Positions 26,656-37,300 of a DNA stretch of 64,000 nt are shown piece by piece. Source of the stretch: Maribacter algicola (GTDB lineage Bacteria > Bacteroidota > Bacteroidia > Flavobacteriales > Flavobacteriaceae); contig NZ_QUSX01000002.1 of the NCBI RefSeq assembly GCF_003933245.1, positions 806,001 to 870,000 on the forward strand. The letters run 5' to 3'. Position 1 is the first letter of the stretch. Each line of letters opens with the position of its first letter. Made by a program: the position numbers and the translations under genes. Below the pieces are notes generated by a model. The model saw only the letters and a program-made list of their open reading frames with translations. It did not search any database and was not told where the DNA came from.

Positions 26656-28110
26656 ATGGCAGATATAAAGGAATATCAATTATTCATAGACGGAAAATGG
26701 ATTACATCAACTTCTGGTGAAACCATAGACGTGGTCAATCCGTCCACAGAAGAAATCGTGGCACGAGTACAAAACGGAACGGTGGAGGAAGCACAAATGG
26801 CCTTAGAAGCGGCAGAACTTGCCCAAAAATCATGGAAAAAATTACCAGCACGTCAACGTGCTGAAATACTATACAAATTGGTTGATGAGATTAAGGCGAA
26901 TGCCGATGCATTGGCCGAGCTTTTGGTCAAGGAACAAGGCAAACTCTTGAAGGTTGCCAAAATGGAAGTAGCGGTAACGGCTTCCTTTATTGAATATGCT
27001 TGCGAAGGAGCGCGCCGAATTGAAGGAGATATTATTCCTTCGGACAATCCCAATGAACAAATCTGGATTCAAAAGATACCCCGTGGCGTTGTCGTGGCAA
27101 TTACAGCTTGGAATTTCCCATTGGCATTGGCCGGTCGCAAAATAGGCCCTGCATTAGTTGCAGGAAATACGGTGGTCATCAAGCCTACTTCAGAAACTCC
27201 CTTGGCAACTTTAGAACTTGGAAATTTGGCTAAAAAAGCAGGGCTTCCTGATGGAGTACTAAACATACTCACAGGGCCAGGCAGGGCTATGGGTAATGCC
27301 CTTGTGGAAAATCCTATTACAAAAATGGTCACCATGACCGGGTCTACTCCAGTAGGGCAACAAATTGCGCGGAACGCCGCTCAAAATCTAACACATGTAC
27401 AATTGGAATTGGGGGGAAAGGCACCCTTCATTGTCTTCGAAGATGCCGATATTGATGCTGCCGTGGATGCCGCTTTGCATTCCCGTTTTGACAATTGCGG
27501 ACAAGTATGCACCTGTAACGAAAGAATGTATGTGCACGAAGAAATCTATGATACGTTTATGGAAAAATTCATTGCCAAGACCAAAGCCCTAAAAGTGGGT
27601 GACCCCATGATGGAAGAAACAGATATGGGACCAAAAGTCAACGCATCCGAATTAAAACATATGGAGCATTTGGTTGAAGTGAGTTTGAAAGAGGGAGCAA
27701 CACTTGCTACCGGTGGTAAACGCCCAGAAGGTTCTCAATTTGAAAAGGGGTATTGGTTTGAACCAACCGTTCTTACAGATGTTACTCAAGATATGACCAT
27801 TGTTCACGAAGAATCATTCGGACCTATCTTACCAGTCTTGAAATTTAAGACTTTTGATGAAGTAGTTGGTTACGCCAATGATTGTGAATATGGCTTGGCG
27901 GCTATGGTGTTCACCAATGATATGAATACCATTATGAAATGTAATGACGAACTCGAATATGGAGAAATCTATGTAAATCGAGGTCATGGTGAACAGCACC
28001 AAGGTTTTCATAACGGATATAAATTATCGGGAAGCGGAGGTGAAGATGGCAAATACGGCTTCGAACAATACTTGGAGAAAAAGACCTTTTATATCAGACA
28101 CAAAGCCTAA
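26656..28110 (+). CDS. Aldehyde dehydrogenase, probable 3,6-anhydro-L-galactose dehydrogenase
   Basis: 484 residues, full length for the ALDH superfamily. Catalytic Cys285 lies in CGQVCTCNERMYV, the general base Glu251 in LELGGKAP, the oxyanion Asn153 in AWNFPLA, and the NAD site in MTGSTPVGQQ. The Cys-loop context is like E. coli AldA, as reported for known AHG dehydrogenases. It oxidises AHG to 3,6-anhydro-L-galactonate, the first committed step. Its stop codon touches the start of the cycloisomerase with no gap, so the two consecutive enzymes are tightly coupled. Confidence 0.87.
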   Translation: MADIKEYQLFIDGKWITSTSGETIDVVNPSTEEIVARVQNGTVEEAQMALEAAELAQKSWKKLPARQRAEILYKLVDEIKANADALAELLVKEQGKLLKVAKMEVAVTASFIEYACEGARRIEGDIIPSDNPNEQIWIQKIPRGVVVAITAWNFPLALAGRKIGPALVAGNTVVIKPTSETPLATLELGNLAKKAGLPDGVLNILTGPGRAMGNALVENPITKMVTMTGSTPVGQQIARNAAQNLTHVQLELGGKAPFIVFEDADIDAAVDAALHSRFDNCGQVCTCNERMYVHEEIYDTFMEKFIAKTKALKVGDPMMEETDMGPKVNASELKHMEHLVEVSLKEGATLATGGKRPEGSQFEKGYWFEPTVLTDVTQDMTIVHEESFGPILPVLKFKTFDEVVGYANDCEYGLAAMVFTNDMNTIMKCNDELEYGEIYVNRGHGEQHQGFHNGYKLSGSGGEDGKYGFEQYLEKKTFYIRHKA

Positions 28111-29205
28111 ATGGGTTCACGAATAAAGACCATTGACTGTACCTTGTTCAGGGTGCCATTGCCTGAGGTAATGAACGATGCCAAACACGGCGACCATACC
28201 CATTTTGAATTGGTAACAACCACCGTCACTTTGGATGATGGCACTCATGGAACGGGTTACACCTATACGGGAGGCAAGGGCGGCCATTCTATAAAAGCAA
28301 TGGTCGACCATGACATTGCTCCTGCCTTGATTGGAAAAAATGGCGACGATATTGACGGAATTTATGATTTCATGGAATGGCACATGCACTATGTGGGTCG
28401 TGGCGGAATCGTTTCATTTGCGGTTTCCACCATTGATATTGCCCTGTGGGATATCAAGTGCAAAAAAGCAAATCAACCCCTGTGGAAAATGGCAGGTGGT
28501 GCTGGAAATACCTGCAAAGCCTATTGCGGGGGAATCGATTTACAGTTTCCCATTCCGAAGTTGTTGAAAAATATGGAAGGCTATTTGGCCGCAGGATTTA
28601 ATGCCGTTAAGATAAAAATCGGTCGCGAAAACCTTGATGAGGATATTGAGCGCATCAAAGCAGTTCGCGAATATATTGGTCCAGATGTGACCTTTATGGT
28701 CGATGCCAATTATTCGATGACTGTGGATAAGGCCATTGAAGCTATCGAAAAGTTTCGACAATATGATATCACTTGGTTCGAAGAGCCGATTATTCCCGAT
28801 AACTATAAAGGATTTGCCAAAATAGCCGATGCCACGGGTTTTCCTTTGGCAATGGGAGAAAACCTGCATACCATTCATGAGTTTGAATATGCTATGGAAC
28901 AGGCAAAACTATCTTACGTGCAACCCGACGCTTCCAATTGCGGCGGAATAACAGGTTGGTTGAAAGCAGCTCGATTGGCCAACGAGTATAATATTCCTGC
29001 TTGCTCTCATGGAATGCAGGAATTGCATGTGAGTTTGGTCTCGGCGCAACCGAATTCCGGATGGCTAGAGGTACATAGTTTCCCGATTGACCAATATACC
29101 AAAAGACCTTTGGTCGTTGAAAATCATCGAGCGGTGGCCCCAGATACTTCTGGTATCGGAGTCGAATTTGATTGGAAAAAATTGAATCCCTACAAACAAA
29201 AATAA
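28111..29205 (+). CDS. Enolase-superfamily 3,6-anhydro-L-galactonate cycloisomerase
   Basis: 364 residues. Mandelate-racemase/muconate-lactonising fold: the KxK motif Lys167-Ile-Lys169, magnesium ligands Asp198 (MVDANYS), Glu224 (WFEEP) and Glu250 (MGENLHT), and His300 (CSHGMQE). The N-terminal capping domain holds [20 protein letters not shown]. Known AHG-acid cycloisomerases open the anhydro ring to give 2-keto-3-deoxy-L-galactonate. The function is assigned by this active-site pattern and by immediate linkage to the AHG dehydrogenase. A simple sugar-acid dehydratase would be the alternative. It differs in its catalytic motifs from the galactonate-dehydratase type at 50930. Confidence 0.87.
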   Translation: MGSRIKTIDCTLFRVPLPEVMNDAKHGDHTHFELVTTTVTLDDGTHGTGYTYTGGKGGHSIKAMVDHDIAPALIGKNGDDIDGIYDFMEWHMHYVGRGGIVSFAVSTIDIALWDIKCKKANQPLWKMAGGAGNTCKAYCGGIDLQFPIPKLLKNMEGYLAAGFNAVKIKIGRENLDEDIERIKAVREYIGPDVTFMVDANYSMTVDKAIEAIEKFRQYDITWFEEPIIPDNYKGFAKIADATGFPLAMGENLHTIHEFEYAMEQAKLSYVQPDASNCGGITGWLKAARLANEYNIPACSHGMQELHVSLVSAQPNSGWLEVHSFPIDQYTKRPLVVENHRAVAPDTSGIGVEFDWKKLNPYKQK

Positions 29206-29211
29206 AAGTTG

Positions 29212-30255
29212 ATGCGGACTACACAAACCCATTTCGGCGAACATAACGGCAAAGAAGTCCAACTATATACCTTGCAAAACGACAACGGTATGTCGGTCAA
29301 AATTTCCAATTACGGAGCTACGATTACTTCCATAATTGTCCCCAACAAGAATGGGGAAGTTGCAGAGGTCGTATGTGGTTTTGACACTTTCGATAGTTAT
29401 TTCTCTGATGCATATCAAGCAAATGCGCCCTATTTTGGAGGTACTGTGGGCCGTTATTGCTCGCAAATCAAAGATGCCAAGTTTAGCCTAAATGGACAAG
29501 TGTACGAATTGGCAAAAATTGTAGGCGAGAATAATCTTCACGGGGGAAAAGTTGGTTTTGACAAGAAAATATGGAACGTAAAATCTTATGATGAAAACGT
29601 TTCACAAATCGAAATGACGTTACAAAGCAAACACTTGGAAGAAGGATTTCCTGGAAACGTGGACGTGTCTGTTACATTTTCGTTGACCAACGATAACGAA
29701 ATCCGAATGGATTATCAGGCGACCACAGATGCGGATACGCCCTTTACCATTACCAACCATACCTACTTCAATTTATCCGGATTTTCAGATAATGTAGAGC
29801 AGCATACGGCGCAGGTTCATTCTGGCACAAAACAGGTTTGGGATGCAACCGGAGCCGCAACGGGAGAAAATGTTTCGGTTGAAGGTAAACCAGACGACTT
29901 GCGAGAAGGAAAAGTAATCGGAGAGGTGCATCAAGCAATGGACGATGGTTTCGAACATTTCTATCTCTTCGAAGAAAAGGGGTTCGAGCTCGAAAAAGTA
30001 GTGGAAATCAGGGAACCGACAAGTGGCAGAGCATTGGAAGTCTCCACGACGGAGCCTGGGATGCTCTTCTATACGGGAAAATATACTTCCGATGAACTCA
30101 AACGCGAATCAGGATTACAATATGGAAAGTATCGCGGATTCTGTTGCGAGGCACATCGATATGCAAACGGGCCCAACATTCCCGATTCTCCAAAAAGTAT
30201 CCTTAGAAAAGGTGAAAAATATGAAAGTACAACCATTTTCAAATTCAAATGGTAA
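29212..30255 (+). CDS. galM: Aldose 1-epimerase (mutarotase)
   Basis: 347 residues from ATG 29212 (a TTG directly before it is in frame). Galactose mutarotase fold: VKISNYGATITSI near the N-terminus, GTVGRYCSQI, NNLHGGKVGFDKKIW, TITNHTYFNLSG with the catalytic His, and GFCCEAHRYANGPN with the catalytic Glu. It interconverts alpha and beta anomers of galactose or a related hexose released by the glycosidases. It is last enzyme of the AHG operon, six bases after the cycloisomerase. Confidence 0.92.
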   Translation: MRTTQTHFGEHNGKEVQLYTLQNDNGMSVKISNYGATITSIIVPNKNGEVAEVVCGFDTFDSYFSDAYQANAPYFGGTVGRYCSQIKDAKFSLNGQVYELAKIVGENNLHGGKVGFDKKIWNVKSYDENVSQIEMTLQSKHLEEGFPGNVDVSVTFSLTNDNEIRMDYQATTDADTPFTITNHTYFNLSGFSDNVEQHTAQVHSGTKQVWDATGAATGENVSVEGKPDDLREGKVIGEVHQAMDDGFEHFYLFEEKGFELEKVVEIREPTSGRALEVSTTEPGMLFYTGKYTSDELKRESGLQYGKYRGFCCEAHRYANGPNIPDSPKSILRKGEKYESTTIFKFKW

Positions 30256-30267
30256 CCCTTAACCGAA

Positions 30268-30341
30268 CTGTCATTTCGAGCGGAGTCGAGAACAAACAAC
30301 GACCAATTCTGACGGCATCTCGACTCCGCTCGATGTGACAG
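30268..30341 (+). repeat. REP-like palindromic intergenic element
   Basis: Two 24-base arms (30268-30291 and 30318-30341) with two mismatches, core TCGAGCGGAGTCGAGA. Elements with this core are common between genes in flavobacteria. It can also act as a bidirectional transcription end or mRNA stabiliser between galM and the permease. Confidence 0.75.
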
Positions 30342-30367
30342 GATAAAAACAATAAAATTTAGAAACC

Positions 30368-31387
30368 ATGACCACAGGAATATTTTTAGCCATTATCGCA
30401 GGTTTGATGCTCGGCCTTTATGCCCTTCCCGAAAAATTCACAACGGACTTTAAATATGAAAATACGTGGAGTCTTTTCTTTTTGTTGACCATGTTCGTCG
30501 TACCGATAATCGCTTCGGTAACGTTGATTGACGGTTTTTCCGATGTCTTCGGAAATATGCCCACCGATATCTGGATAAAGATGGGACTGACCAGTTTCCT
30601 CTGGGGTATAGGGGTAATGATGTGGAGCAAGGCCATCAACCATATCGGACTTTCACTAGGATTTTCACTTTTCATCGGAACGGTTATTTTGGTTGGTTCG
30701 CTGTTGCCCTTTGTGGTTGACGGCCTTCCCCCGAGCAATGTCTTGACCTTCATTTTAATAGGTATCGTAATCGTTCTTATTGGTGTAATCCTAAATGGAA
30801 AGGCAGGTCTAATACGTGAGAAAGATGAGGCTGGCCAAGAACAAGCGGAAACTACTGAAAAGAAAGGCTCTGTGGCGGCGGGAATCCTAATTGCTGTAAT
30901 CGGCGGGCTATTAGCTACCGGTTTTAGTTATGCCAATGCGGCGGGTGCTCCGTATCTGACAGATGCTTTGAAATCTTATAATAACGCGGATTGGATTACG
31001 GGAGTTGCAGTAATGTTCCCCATATTCATCAGCGGTGGCATTGTCATGACTGCATACTTTTTATGGCAGTTGAGTGCAAAAAAAGCGTGGGGTGATTTTA
31101 GGACTTCGGCATTCGCAAAGAATTTCTTTTTGATTTTGATTATGGCCGTTTTCCATTATGCGGCCTCTGCACTTTTTGGTTACGCCGCCTCGAAATTAGG
31201 TGCTTCTGGTAACACTGTCGGCTATGCGATTTTCAACACTTCGGCGGTTGCAACGGCCATTGTGAGCGGACTGATTACGAAAGAATGGGTAAAAGCTTCG
31301 TCTAAAGCTAGAATGGCTCTTTATGGCGGTCTAGCCTGTATGATTACGGGCATTATTATAATCGCCTACAGTAAAAGCCTCGCCTGA
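30368..31387 (+). CDS. RhaT-like sugar permease
   Basis: 339 residues with about ten membrane helices in two repeats, joined by a charged cytoplasmic loop (REKDEAGQEQAETTEKKG, about 150-170). Start GIFLAIIAGLMLGLYALPEKF and the FSLFIGTVILVGSLLPFV and FGYAASKLGASGNTVGYAIFNT blocks fit the L-rhamnose/proton symporter family of the DMT superfamily. It probably carries AHG or galactose across the inner membrane. It is separated from galM by the REP-like element. Confidence 0.8.
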   Translation: MTTGIFLAIIAGLMLGLYALPEKFTTDFKYENTWSLFFLLTMFVVPIIASVTLIDGFSDVFGNMPTDIWIKMGLTSFLWGIGVMMWSKAINHIGLSLGFSLFIGTVILVGSLLPFVVDGLPPSNVLTFILIGIVIVLIGVILNGKAGLIREKDEAGQEQAETTEKKGSVAAGILIAVIGGLLATGFSYANAAGAPYLTDALKSYNNADWITGVAVMFPIFISGGIVMTAYFLWQLSAKKAWGDFRTSAFAKNFFLILIMAVFHYAASALFGYAASKLGASGNTVGYAIFNTSAVATAIVSGLITKEWVKASSKARMALYGGLACMITGIIIIAYSKSLA

Positions 31388-31540
31388 AATAAATATATAA
31401 GTATTTATTGAAAATAAAGGAGGGAATTTTGTCCAAGCTCAAAACAATATTTAGTTTGTTTAATAAGTTTTGTGTCCCTTTCGAAAATTCACTTCATCAG
31501 ACATTGAATAGGATAAGAAATATTTCAAGTAAACTTGTTT

Positions 31541-32746
31541 CTAAAAAATTACCCGATTCGATAACTTAACGCCTAGAATGGCTTCTGCTATGGCATCTAA
31601 ATAAACCTCGTCTCCTTCAAAATGATAGGTTTTACTAACGTGTGTCTGAACCGCACCGACTTCAAGTTCTTTGGCACTTGAAGAACTCTCTAATTCATAA
31701 AATGGACCAAATGGCCCAGCCGTTGCGATAGTGCCATCGTTGAATATGTTTATCACATCGCCACCATAAGGGTCTATTTGTTCGGTTTTTTGAGAATTCA
31801 TGTATAGCGGACTATCATCAAAAGTAAATTCAACAATCGTAAGCAGATTCATTTCAGGGGAATAGCTTCCAAAAACCGGAATGGTATTTTCTGGAAGTAT
31901 TCCTATTTTATTCAAATAATTTGCATCGGCTTTGTAGTAGACAACTCTATCTTTGATTTGCATTCTTGAATCATACAACGGCGTAAAATAGTTTGTAACG
32001 CCTTCTATCCGACCTCTGGTTGGAATAATCGCAACCGTGTTATCGGTAGGAATTATGCATCCCAAAATCCAAATAGAAATGAGACCCTTTTCTTTAGACC
32101 ATTTCTCTGAACCGACATTGGTTATTTTGGTTTCAGTCTCAAAACCAACATACGATATATTTTCAGTCAATGAAATAGCTAGGTTTTCTTCAATCTTCTT
32201 TTTTTCCATGATGGAAACGCTTCTTCTCACCTCAATATCAAAAACAAAATCTTGATAGTTCTTAATTTTCATGCACCCTTCACTTGTTACCTTTTTTTTA
32301 CTTTTCGAGAGAACCTTGAAACTTAAAGTGTCCAGGTCGGGAGCCATCCGCATATGTTCATCTTCGAAGGTTGAGCCCTTTTTAAAGAACACGTTGTACT
32401 TTCCGTACTGTGGTCCAAACCACATTCGATCTTCTCCTCCCAAACCACTGAATTGTATCTTAAAACTACCGTCTAAAATAGCTTTCCTTTTGAACCAACC
32501 GTAACTTTTTCCCTTTAATCCCTTGGAGCTACTTGTGAATACACGGCCTTGTAGGTTACCAGAAACGGCTACCATGGCGTTCTCGGTTTGAAGCACATGA
32601 ATATCGTTTATGTTCTTTAGTATGTCAAGGTCGGCCTCAAAAGAACCGGATTTCAATTTAGGTTGGCAGCCAGTTAATAGAACCGTCAGGCAAAATATAA
32701 AAAAGGAATCTTTCGAAATCAGAATGGTGCTTCTCAGTTTGGTCAT
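31541..32746 (-). CDS. Conserved lipoprotein of unknown function
   Basis: 401 residues. A lipoprotein signal ends at FCLTVLLTGC (Cys27). The rest reads as alternating beta strands (AMVAVSGNLQGRVFTSSSKG, YGWFKRKAILDGSF, GGEDRMWFGPQYG, then FGPFYELESSS), reminiscent of mutarotase-like or carbohydrate-binding beta-sandwich folds. It resembles the DUF6786-type Bacteroidota proteins found near polysaccharide loci; that assignment is tentative. It starts 15 bp after the sulfatase stop and is last of the minus-strand regulator-sulfatase unit. Surface binding or processing of the sulfatase substrate is conceivable but unproven. Confidence 0.6.
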   Translation of the reverse strand: MTKLRSTILISKDSFFIFCLTVLLTGCQPKLKSGSFEADLDILKNINDIHVLQTENAMVAVSGNLQGRVFTSSSKGLKGKSYGWFKRKAILDGSFKIQFSGLGGEDRMWFGPQYGKYNVFFKKGSTFEDEHMRMAPDLDTLSFKVLSKSKKKVTSEGCMKIKNYQDFVFDIEVRRSVSIMEKKKIEENLAISLTENISYVGFETETKITNVGSEKWSKEKGLISIWILGCIIPTDNTVAIIPTRGRIEGVTNYFTPLYDSRMQIKDRVVYYKADANYLNKIGILPENTIPVFGSYSPEMNLLTIVEFTFDDSPLYMNSQKTEQIDPYGGDVINIFNDGTIATAGPFGPFYELESSSSAKELEVGAVQTHVSKTYHFEGDEVYLDAIAEAILGVKLSNRVIF

Positions 32747-32761
32747 TTTAAGGAAAAAGTA

Positions 32762-34276
32762 TTACTCAAAATCAGGATTGGTCAAAGTTTTACCCGACAA
32801 AAGCGCGTTCATATATACTTCCTTCGATGGCCTTGGTCGAATACGGTACTTGGTCGGTAATCCGGTATCCCTAATAAAATCATCAGGGGTGCGGGCCAGT
32901 GGGAGTGTATCATTTGTCAATTCACGCATTCGATTTAACCTTGAACGCATGTCCGATAGCACTTCTTTGTGAGCATCGCTCTCAGCAAGATTGTTCAACT
33001 CGTGAGGGTCTGCCAAAATATTGTAGAGTTCTTCATTGGGTCTTGGCGTTATAAAACACCCCATTTGGGCTTCGTTCAAATTACCTTTCTCCCGCTCACT
33101 TATCATGCTTTTCCAAGTCAAGTCCCTAATGATATCCGCGGAAGGGGTGTTGGGTAAATCGGGGTAGAAATTCTTTATATACTTGTATTTATTTGTCCGG
33201 ATGGCTCTCGTATAATCTTCGAAATCATGAAAATGATCTTCAGCATAAATCTCATCTCGTATAGGTTCTGCCTCTTCGTTTAGGAGTGCGGTAAAATTCA
33301 ATCCCTCAAATTCAGGCAATGGCCTCAACCCGGCAATTTTCATAAAAGTCGGTGCAATATCTATCGAGCTTATTAAATTATCACTTCTACTGCCTGCTTT
33401 GATTTTAGCGGGCCATTTAATAATCCATGGGGTTTTAATTCCCCCTTCGTAGAGGGTGGTTTTATCTCTAGGAAAGGCTCTGCCATTATCTGTGATAAAT
33501 AAAATCATCGTGTTGTCACTAACGCCTTGCCTTTTCAATTCTGAAACGACCTTGCCGACGTAATCGTCGAGTCGGCTAATTTCGTCATAGTACAAAGCGT
33601 AGTCCTTTCTAACTTTTTCCTTATCAGGATGATAAGGCGGTAAAATTACATCTTCCGGATTGTGAGGGTTATCAATACTATTTTCATAGAAAGGCCTATG
33701 TGCATCAAAGGATGCCAACCACGTAAAAAATGGTTTGTCCTTGTCCCTGCTTCGAAGTAATTTGACCCAATCGTCACAACCACTTCCATCGCCAACCAAG
33801 CGACGATCAAGGCCGCTAGGGGCATCTTTCCATTGCATTTCATAAATGGTATCAAAATCGTCATCGACAGATTGCCCTAAGTGATGTTTTCCCGCCAAAC
33901 CTGTCCAATATCCCGAATTTTGTAGCTCTTTTACAAATGTTTTTTTTCCATCGGGGAGGGGCCATGCGAGTTGTTCGGCATCGGTATTATGCGGGTACAA
34001 TCCACTAATGATGCTCGTTCTACTGGGACTGCAAGAGCTGGTCGTCAAAAAGGCCTGGGTAAAAAGCATCCCGTCTTTTGCCAATTGATCTATATTCGGA
34101 GTTCGCACTACATGGTTCCCGTAGGCACCGACATCATTCCAATTGACATCATCCGCGATGATAAATACGATATTGGGTCTATTTTTTGAGATTGGCTCCT
34201 TTTTTTCTTGGCAGGAAAAAATGAGTCCAATGATTAGACAACTATATATGGTCTTCATTTTCATTTTAATCGACAT
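32762..34276 (-). CDS. Formylglycine-dependent sulfatase, S1 family (lipoprotein)
   Basis: 504 residues. The signal peptide has lipobox IFSC (Cys22); ATGs at residues 5 and 7 are alternative starts. Active-site motifs are IADDVNWNDVGAYGN (Asp42-Asp43), SSCSPSRTSIISG with Cys82 as the formylglycine precursor, LAGKHHLGQ (His replaces the usual Trp of GKWHLG), and FITDNGRAFPRDK. The KHHLG variant occurs in sulfatases resembling N-sulfoglucosamine sulfohydrolase, but the actual substrate is unknown. It lies 69 bp downstream of the hybrid regulator in the same direction, so probably in its operon. Confidence 0.88.
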   Translation of the reverse strand: MSIKMKMKTIYSCLIIGLIFSCQEKKEPISKNRPNIVFIIADDVNWNDVGAYGNHVVRTPNIDQLAKDGMLFTQAFLTTSSCSPSRTSIISGLYPHNTDAEQLAWPLPDGKKTFVKELQNSGYWTGLAGKHHLGQSVDDDFDTIYEMQWKDAPSGLDRRLVGDGSGCDDWVKLLRSRDKDKPFFTWLASFDAHRPFYENSIDNPHNPEDVILPPYHPDKEKVRKDYALYYDEISRLDDYVGKVVSELKRQGVSDNTMILFITDNGRAFPRDKTTLYEGGIKTPWIIKWPAKIKAGSRSDNLISSIDIAPTFMKIAGLRPLPEFEGLNFTALLNEEAEPIRDEIYAEDHFHDFEDYTRAIRTNKYKYIKNFYPDLPNTPSADIIRDLTWKSMISEREKGNLNEAQMGCFITPRPNEELYNILADPHELNNLAESDAHKEVLSDMRSRLNRMRELTNDTLPLARTPDDFIRDTGLPTKYRIRPRPSKEVYMNALLSGKTLTNPDFE

Positions 34277-34345
34277 ATAAACTCGGTCACACTTGACTCG
34301 GAAGAATTTGATTGAAAGTACGTCCTGCCTAGATGTGCAATGTGT

Positions 34346-37300
34346 TTAAACTTCACTTTTTGAAAGATACCTTGACGGAGCCTCGCCAAACTGCTTACGA
34401 AAACACTTTCCAAAATAATTGGGGTCGTTAAAACCTACTTTGTAACTGACTTCGGCAATACTTAGTTCTCCCTGTTCCAATAGCTGTGCTGCTCTTTGTA
34501 AACGTATCATTCGTATAAAATCGTTCGGGGGTTGGCCCGTTAGTTTTTTAAGTCTTCTGAAAAAAGTCGATCGGCTTGTATGCATATCATCGACCAATTG
34601 CTCGATTTGATAATTTTCATTGCTCATTTGTTCTTCCATGAGTTCCATTATTCTATCTAAAAACTTTTTATCCTCAGAATCCAGAACAACTTCCTTTGGG
34701 GTCAGTTGCTCCTTTGTCATGAATCGAAGCCGAATAGATTCCCAAGACTCTATAAGCTTATCAACTGTGATAGACAACAGCTTCATTTTAAAGGGTTTCG
34801 GAATATAGGCATCGGCTCCCGACTCAATTCCTTCAATTCTATGTTCAACGGAATTCAAGGCGGTAAGCAAGATTATCGGGATATGTTTGGTTCGGATATT
34901 GGATTTGAGCCGATCGCAAAACTCGATTCCATCCATTTCCGGCATTAGCACATCACTAATAATTAGATCTGGCAATTCTTGTAGAACTATTTTTAGGCCA
35001 ATCTTACCGGTATCGGCTTCCAAGACGTGGTATTTTTTATGCAATCCGTTTTTGACCAAAGACCTAATATCTTCGTTGTCATCTACGACCAGTACCGATT
35101 TCTTTTTAAGATGGACTTTCTTCTTGGCTTTTTCGGATTCATTCAATGTTACCTTCGACACCAATGAAACGGTCTGCTTTTCAGGTTCTGAAAATGCTGC
35201 TATTTCTTCTGGCAATAAATGTTCCCTCCCCGTAGGAAGCTTCAATATGAACCTGGATCCTTCTCCCATTTTTGAATCTACCTCTACACTTCCATAATGC
35301 AAGTCCATCAAATCTTTGGTGATAGCCAATCCAATACCTGAACCCGATTTGGAAGCAGTTTCAGCAGTTTTATTTACCTGATAGAATCGTTCAAAAATGT
35401 GAGGCTGCTGATCATGGGGTATGCCTGGGCCATTATCCTCAATTTCAATACAGACATATTCAGATTTTATTTCGCCACCCTTAATATAAATAGTTGAGTT
35501 GTCTTTCGGACTAAATAGACGCACGATGATGTTCCCGCCTTCATCTGTGAACTTTACGGCATTGGAAATCAAATTATTCAGCACTTTTTCCAGTTTGTCC
35601 CAATCGAACCATATGTCGAAGGCATATAATTGACTTTCAAAAACCAAATCTATATTTTTCTTTGATGCCAATGCCTTGAAGGAAAATGTTATCTCCCTAA
35701 CAAAATGAACAATATTCGATTTGGTCGCCACCAATTTGGTTTCGCCTACTTCGATTTTTCTGAACTCCATCAATTGATTGACTAACCGTAAGAGGTAGTC
35801 CGCATTTCTTTGCATGACACCCAACTTCTTTCGCAACGAGTTGCTAATATCAAGCTCCTCCAAAATCTCTTCCAGCGGATTCATTATGAGCGTAATCGGG
35901 GTTTTAAAATCATGTGAAATATTCGTGAAAAATTGAAGCTTGAGCTTATTGGCCTTTTCAATTTCGTGTTGCACTTTGATGGCTGTTCTTTCCTTGGCCT
36001 TTAGATGAAAATAGGACCTGATTCCAAGAAAAATAAGTGTCAAGGCCAAGGCATACAGCAAGAACGCCCATCCCGTCATCCAAAATGGTGGTGAAATACT
36101 GAACTTCAGGCTTGCTGGTGTTTCGTTCCAAATACCATCGTTATTGGCAGCTTTTACTTTAAATGCATATTCTCCCGGTGACAGATTGGTATAGTGGGCA
36201 AATGATGTTTCTTTTGAATTATGCCAATCATCATCAAATCCCTCAAGCTTATATGAAAATCGGTTTTTTTCAGGTGCGGCAAAATGAAGAGCGGCAAATT
36301 CAAAAGTAAGTGCACTCTCATCATGATACAGAACAATTTCTTCCCCATTTAAGGTAGATAGCGACCGATTCAAAAGGACACGGCCATTGATTTTTTGGCC
36401 CACATTAACTGTTTCATTTTTTATTTTGAAGGTAGTTATCTTAGGGATGGCGGGAATGGTATTATCCTTTAGATTATTGGGATGAAATATATTCAATCCC
36501 TTAAAACCGCCGAAAAAGAGATAACCGTCTTCATTTTTAAAGTAGGCATTCTTTCTAAAATTGTTGCCTTGTAACCCATCTTCCTTATTGATATTTTTAA
36601 AGACTTCCGTTTTAGGGTCAAAACTAGAAACGCCATTGTCAGTGCTTATCCATAATTTGCCATCTTCATCTTCAAGGATTCCGTAAATGGCGTCGTTGGC
36701 CAGTCCGTCATCCTCCGTGTAATTTTTAAATTTTGGTTGTCCGTCGGCGGTTTCCGAAAGTTGCATTTTATTCAAACCTCCTCCGAAAGTACCGATCCAG
36801 TAGTTGCCGTTTTTATCTTCATGTATGGAAAAGACCGAGTTATGGCTAAGGGAATTTGAGTTTTCAGGATCGTGCTGGTAAGAAATAAAAGTATCTCGCT
36901 GACCATTTTTTCCTGGAACCACCAAATTCAGACCCCCTTGCAAAGTGCCTACCCAAATATTCCCTTTACTATCTTCATAAAGACAACTGATTTCACTGCC
37001 ACTTATGCTGCCTTCTTTATCTTGATTCGCTAAATAGTATTCCGCCTCTGAAAAATCGAACAATTTGCTATTTGGAAGTTTTCTCTTTTTCCACTTTACC
37101 AAACCCTCGACAAAAGAACCGAACCATAAGTTGCCTTCACTGTCTTCTAGGGAAGAAAAAACCTCAATCATTTCATTGAATCCATTTTGATGAAAGACGG
37201 CTTTCTTTGTTTTTGGATCTACCGTCATATGGGTAATACCATCTGCACCGCTTACCCAATAATCATCGTCCTGATCATTCAAAATGGACCAAATAGGTTG

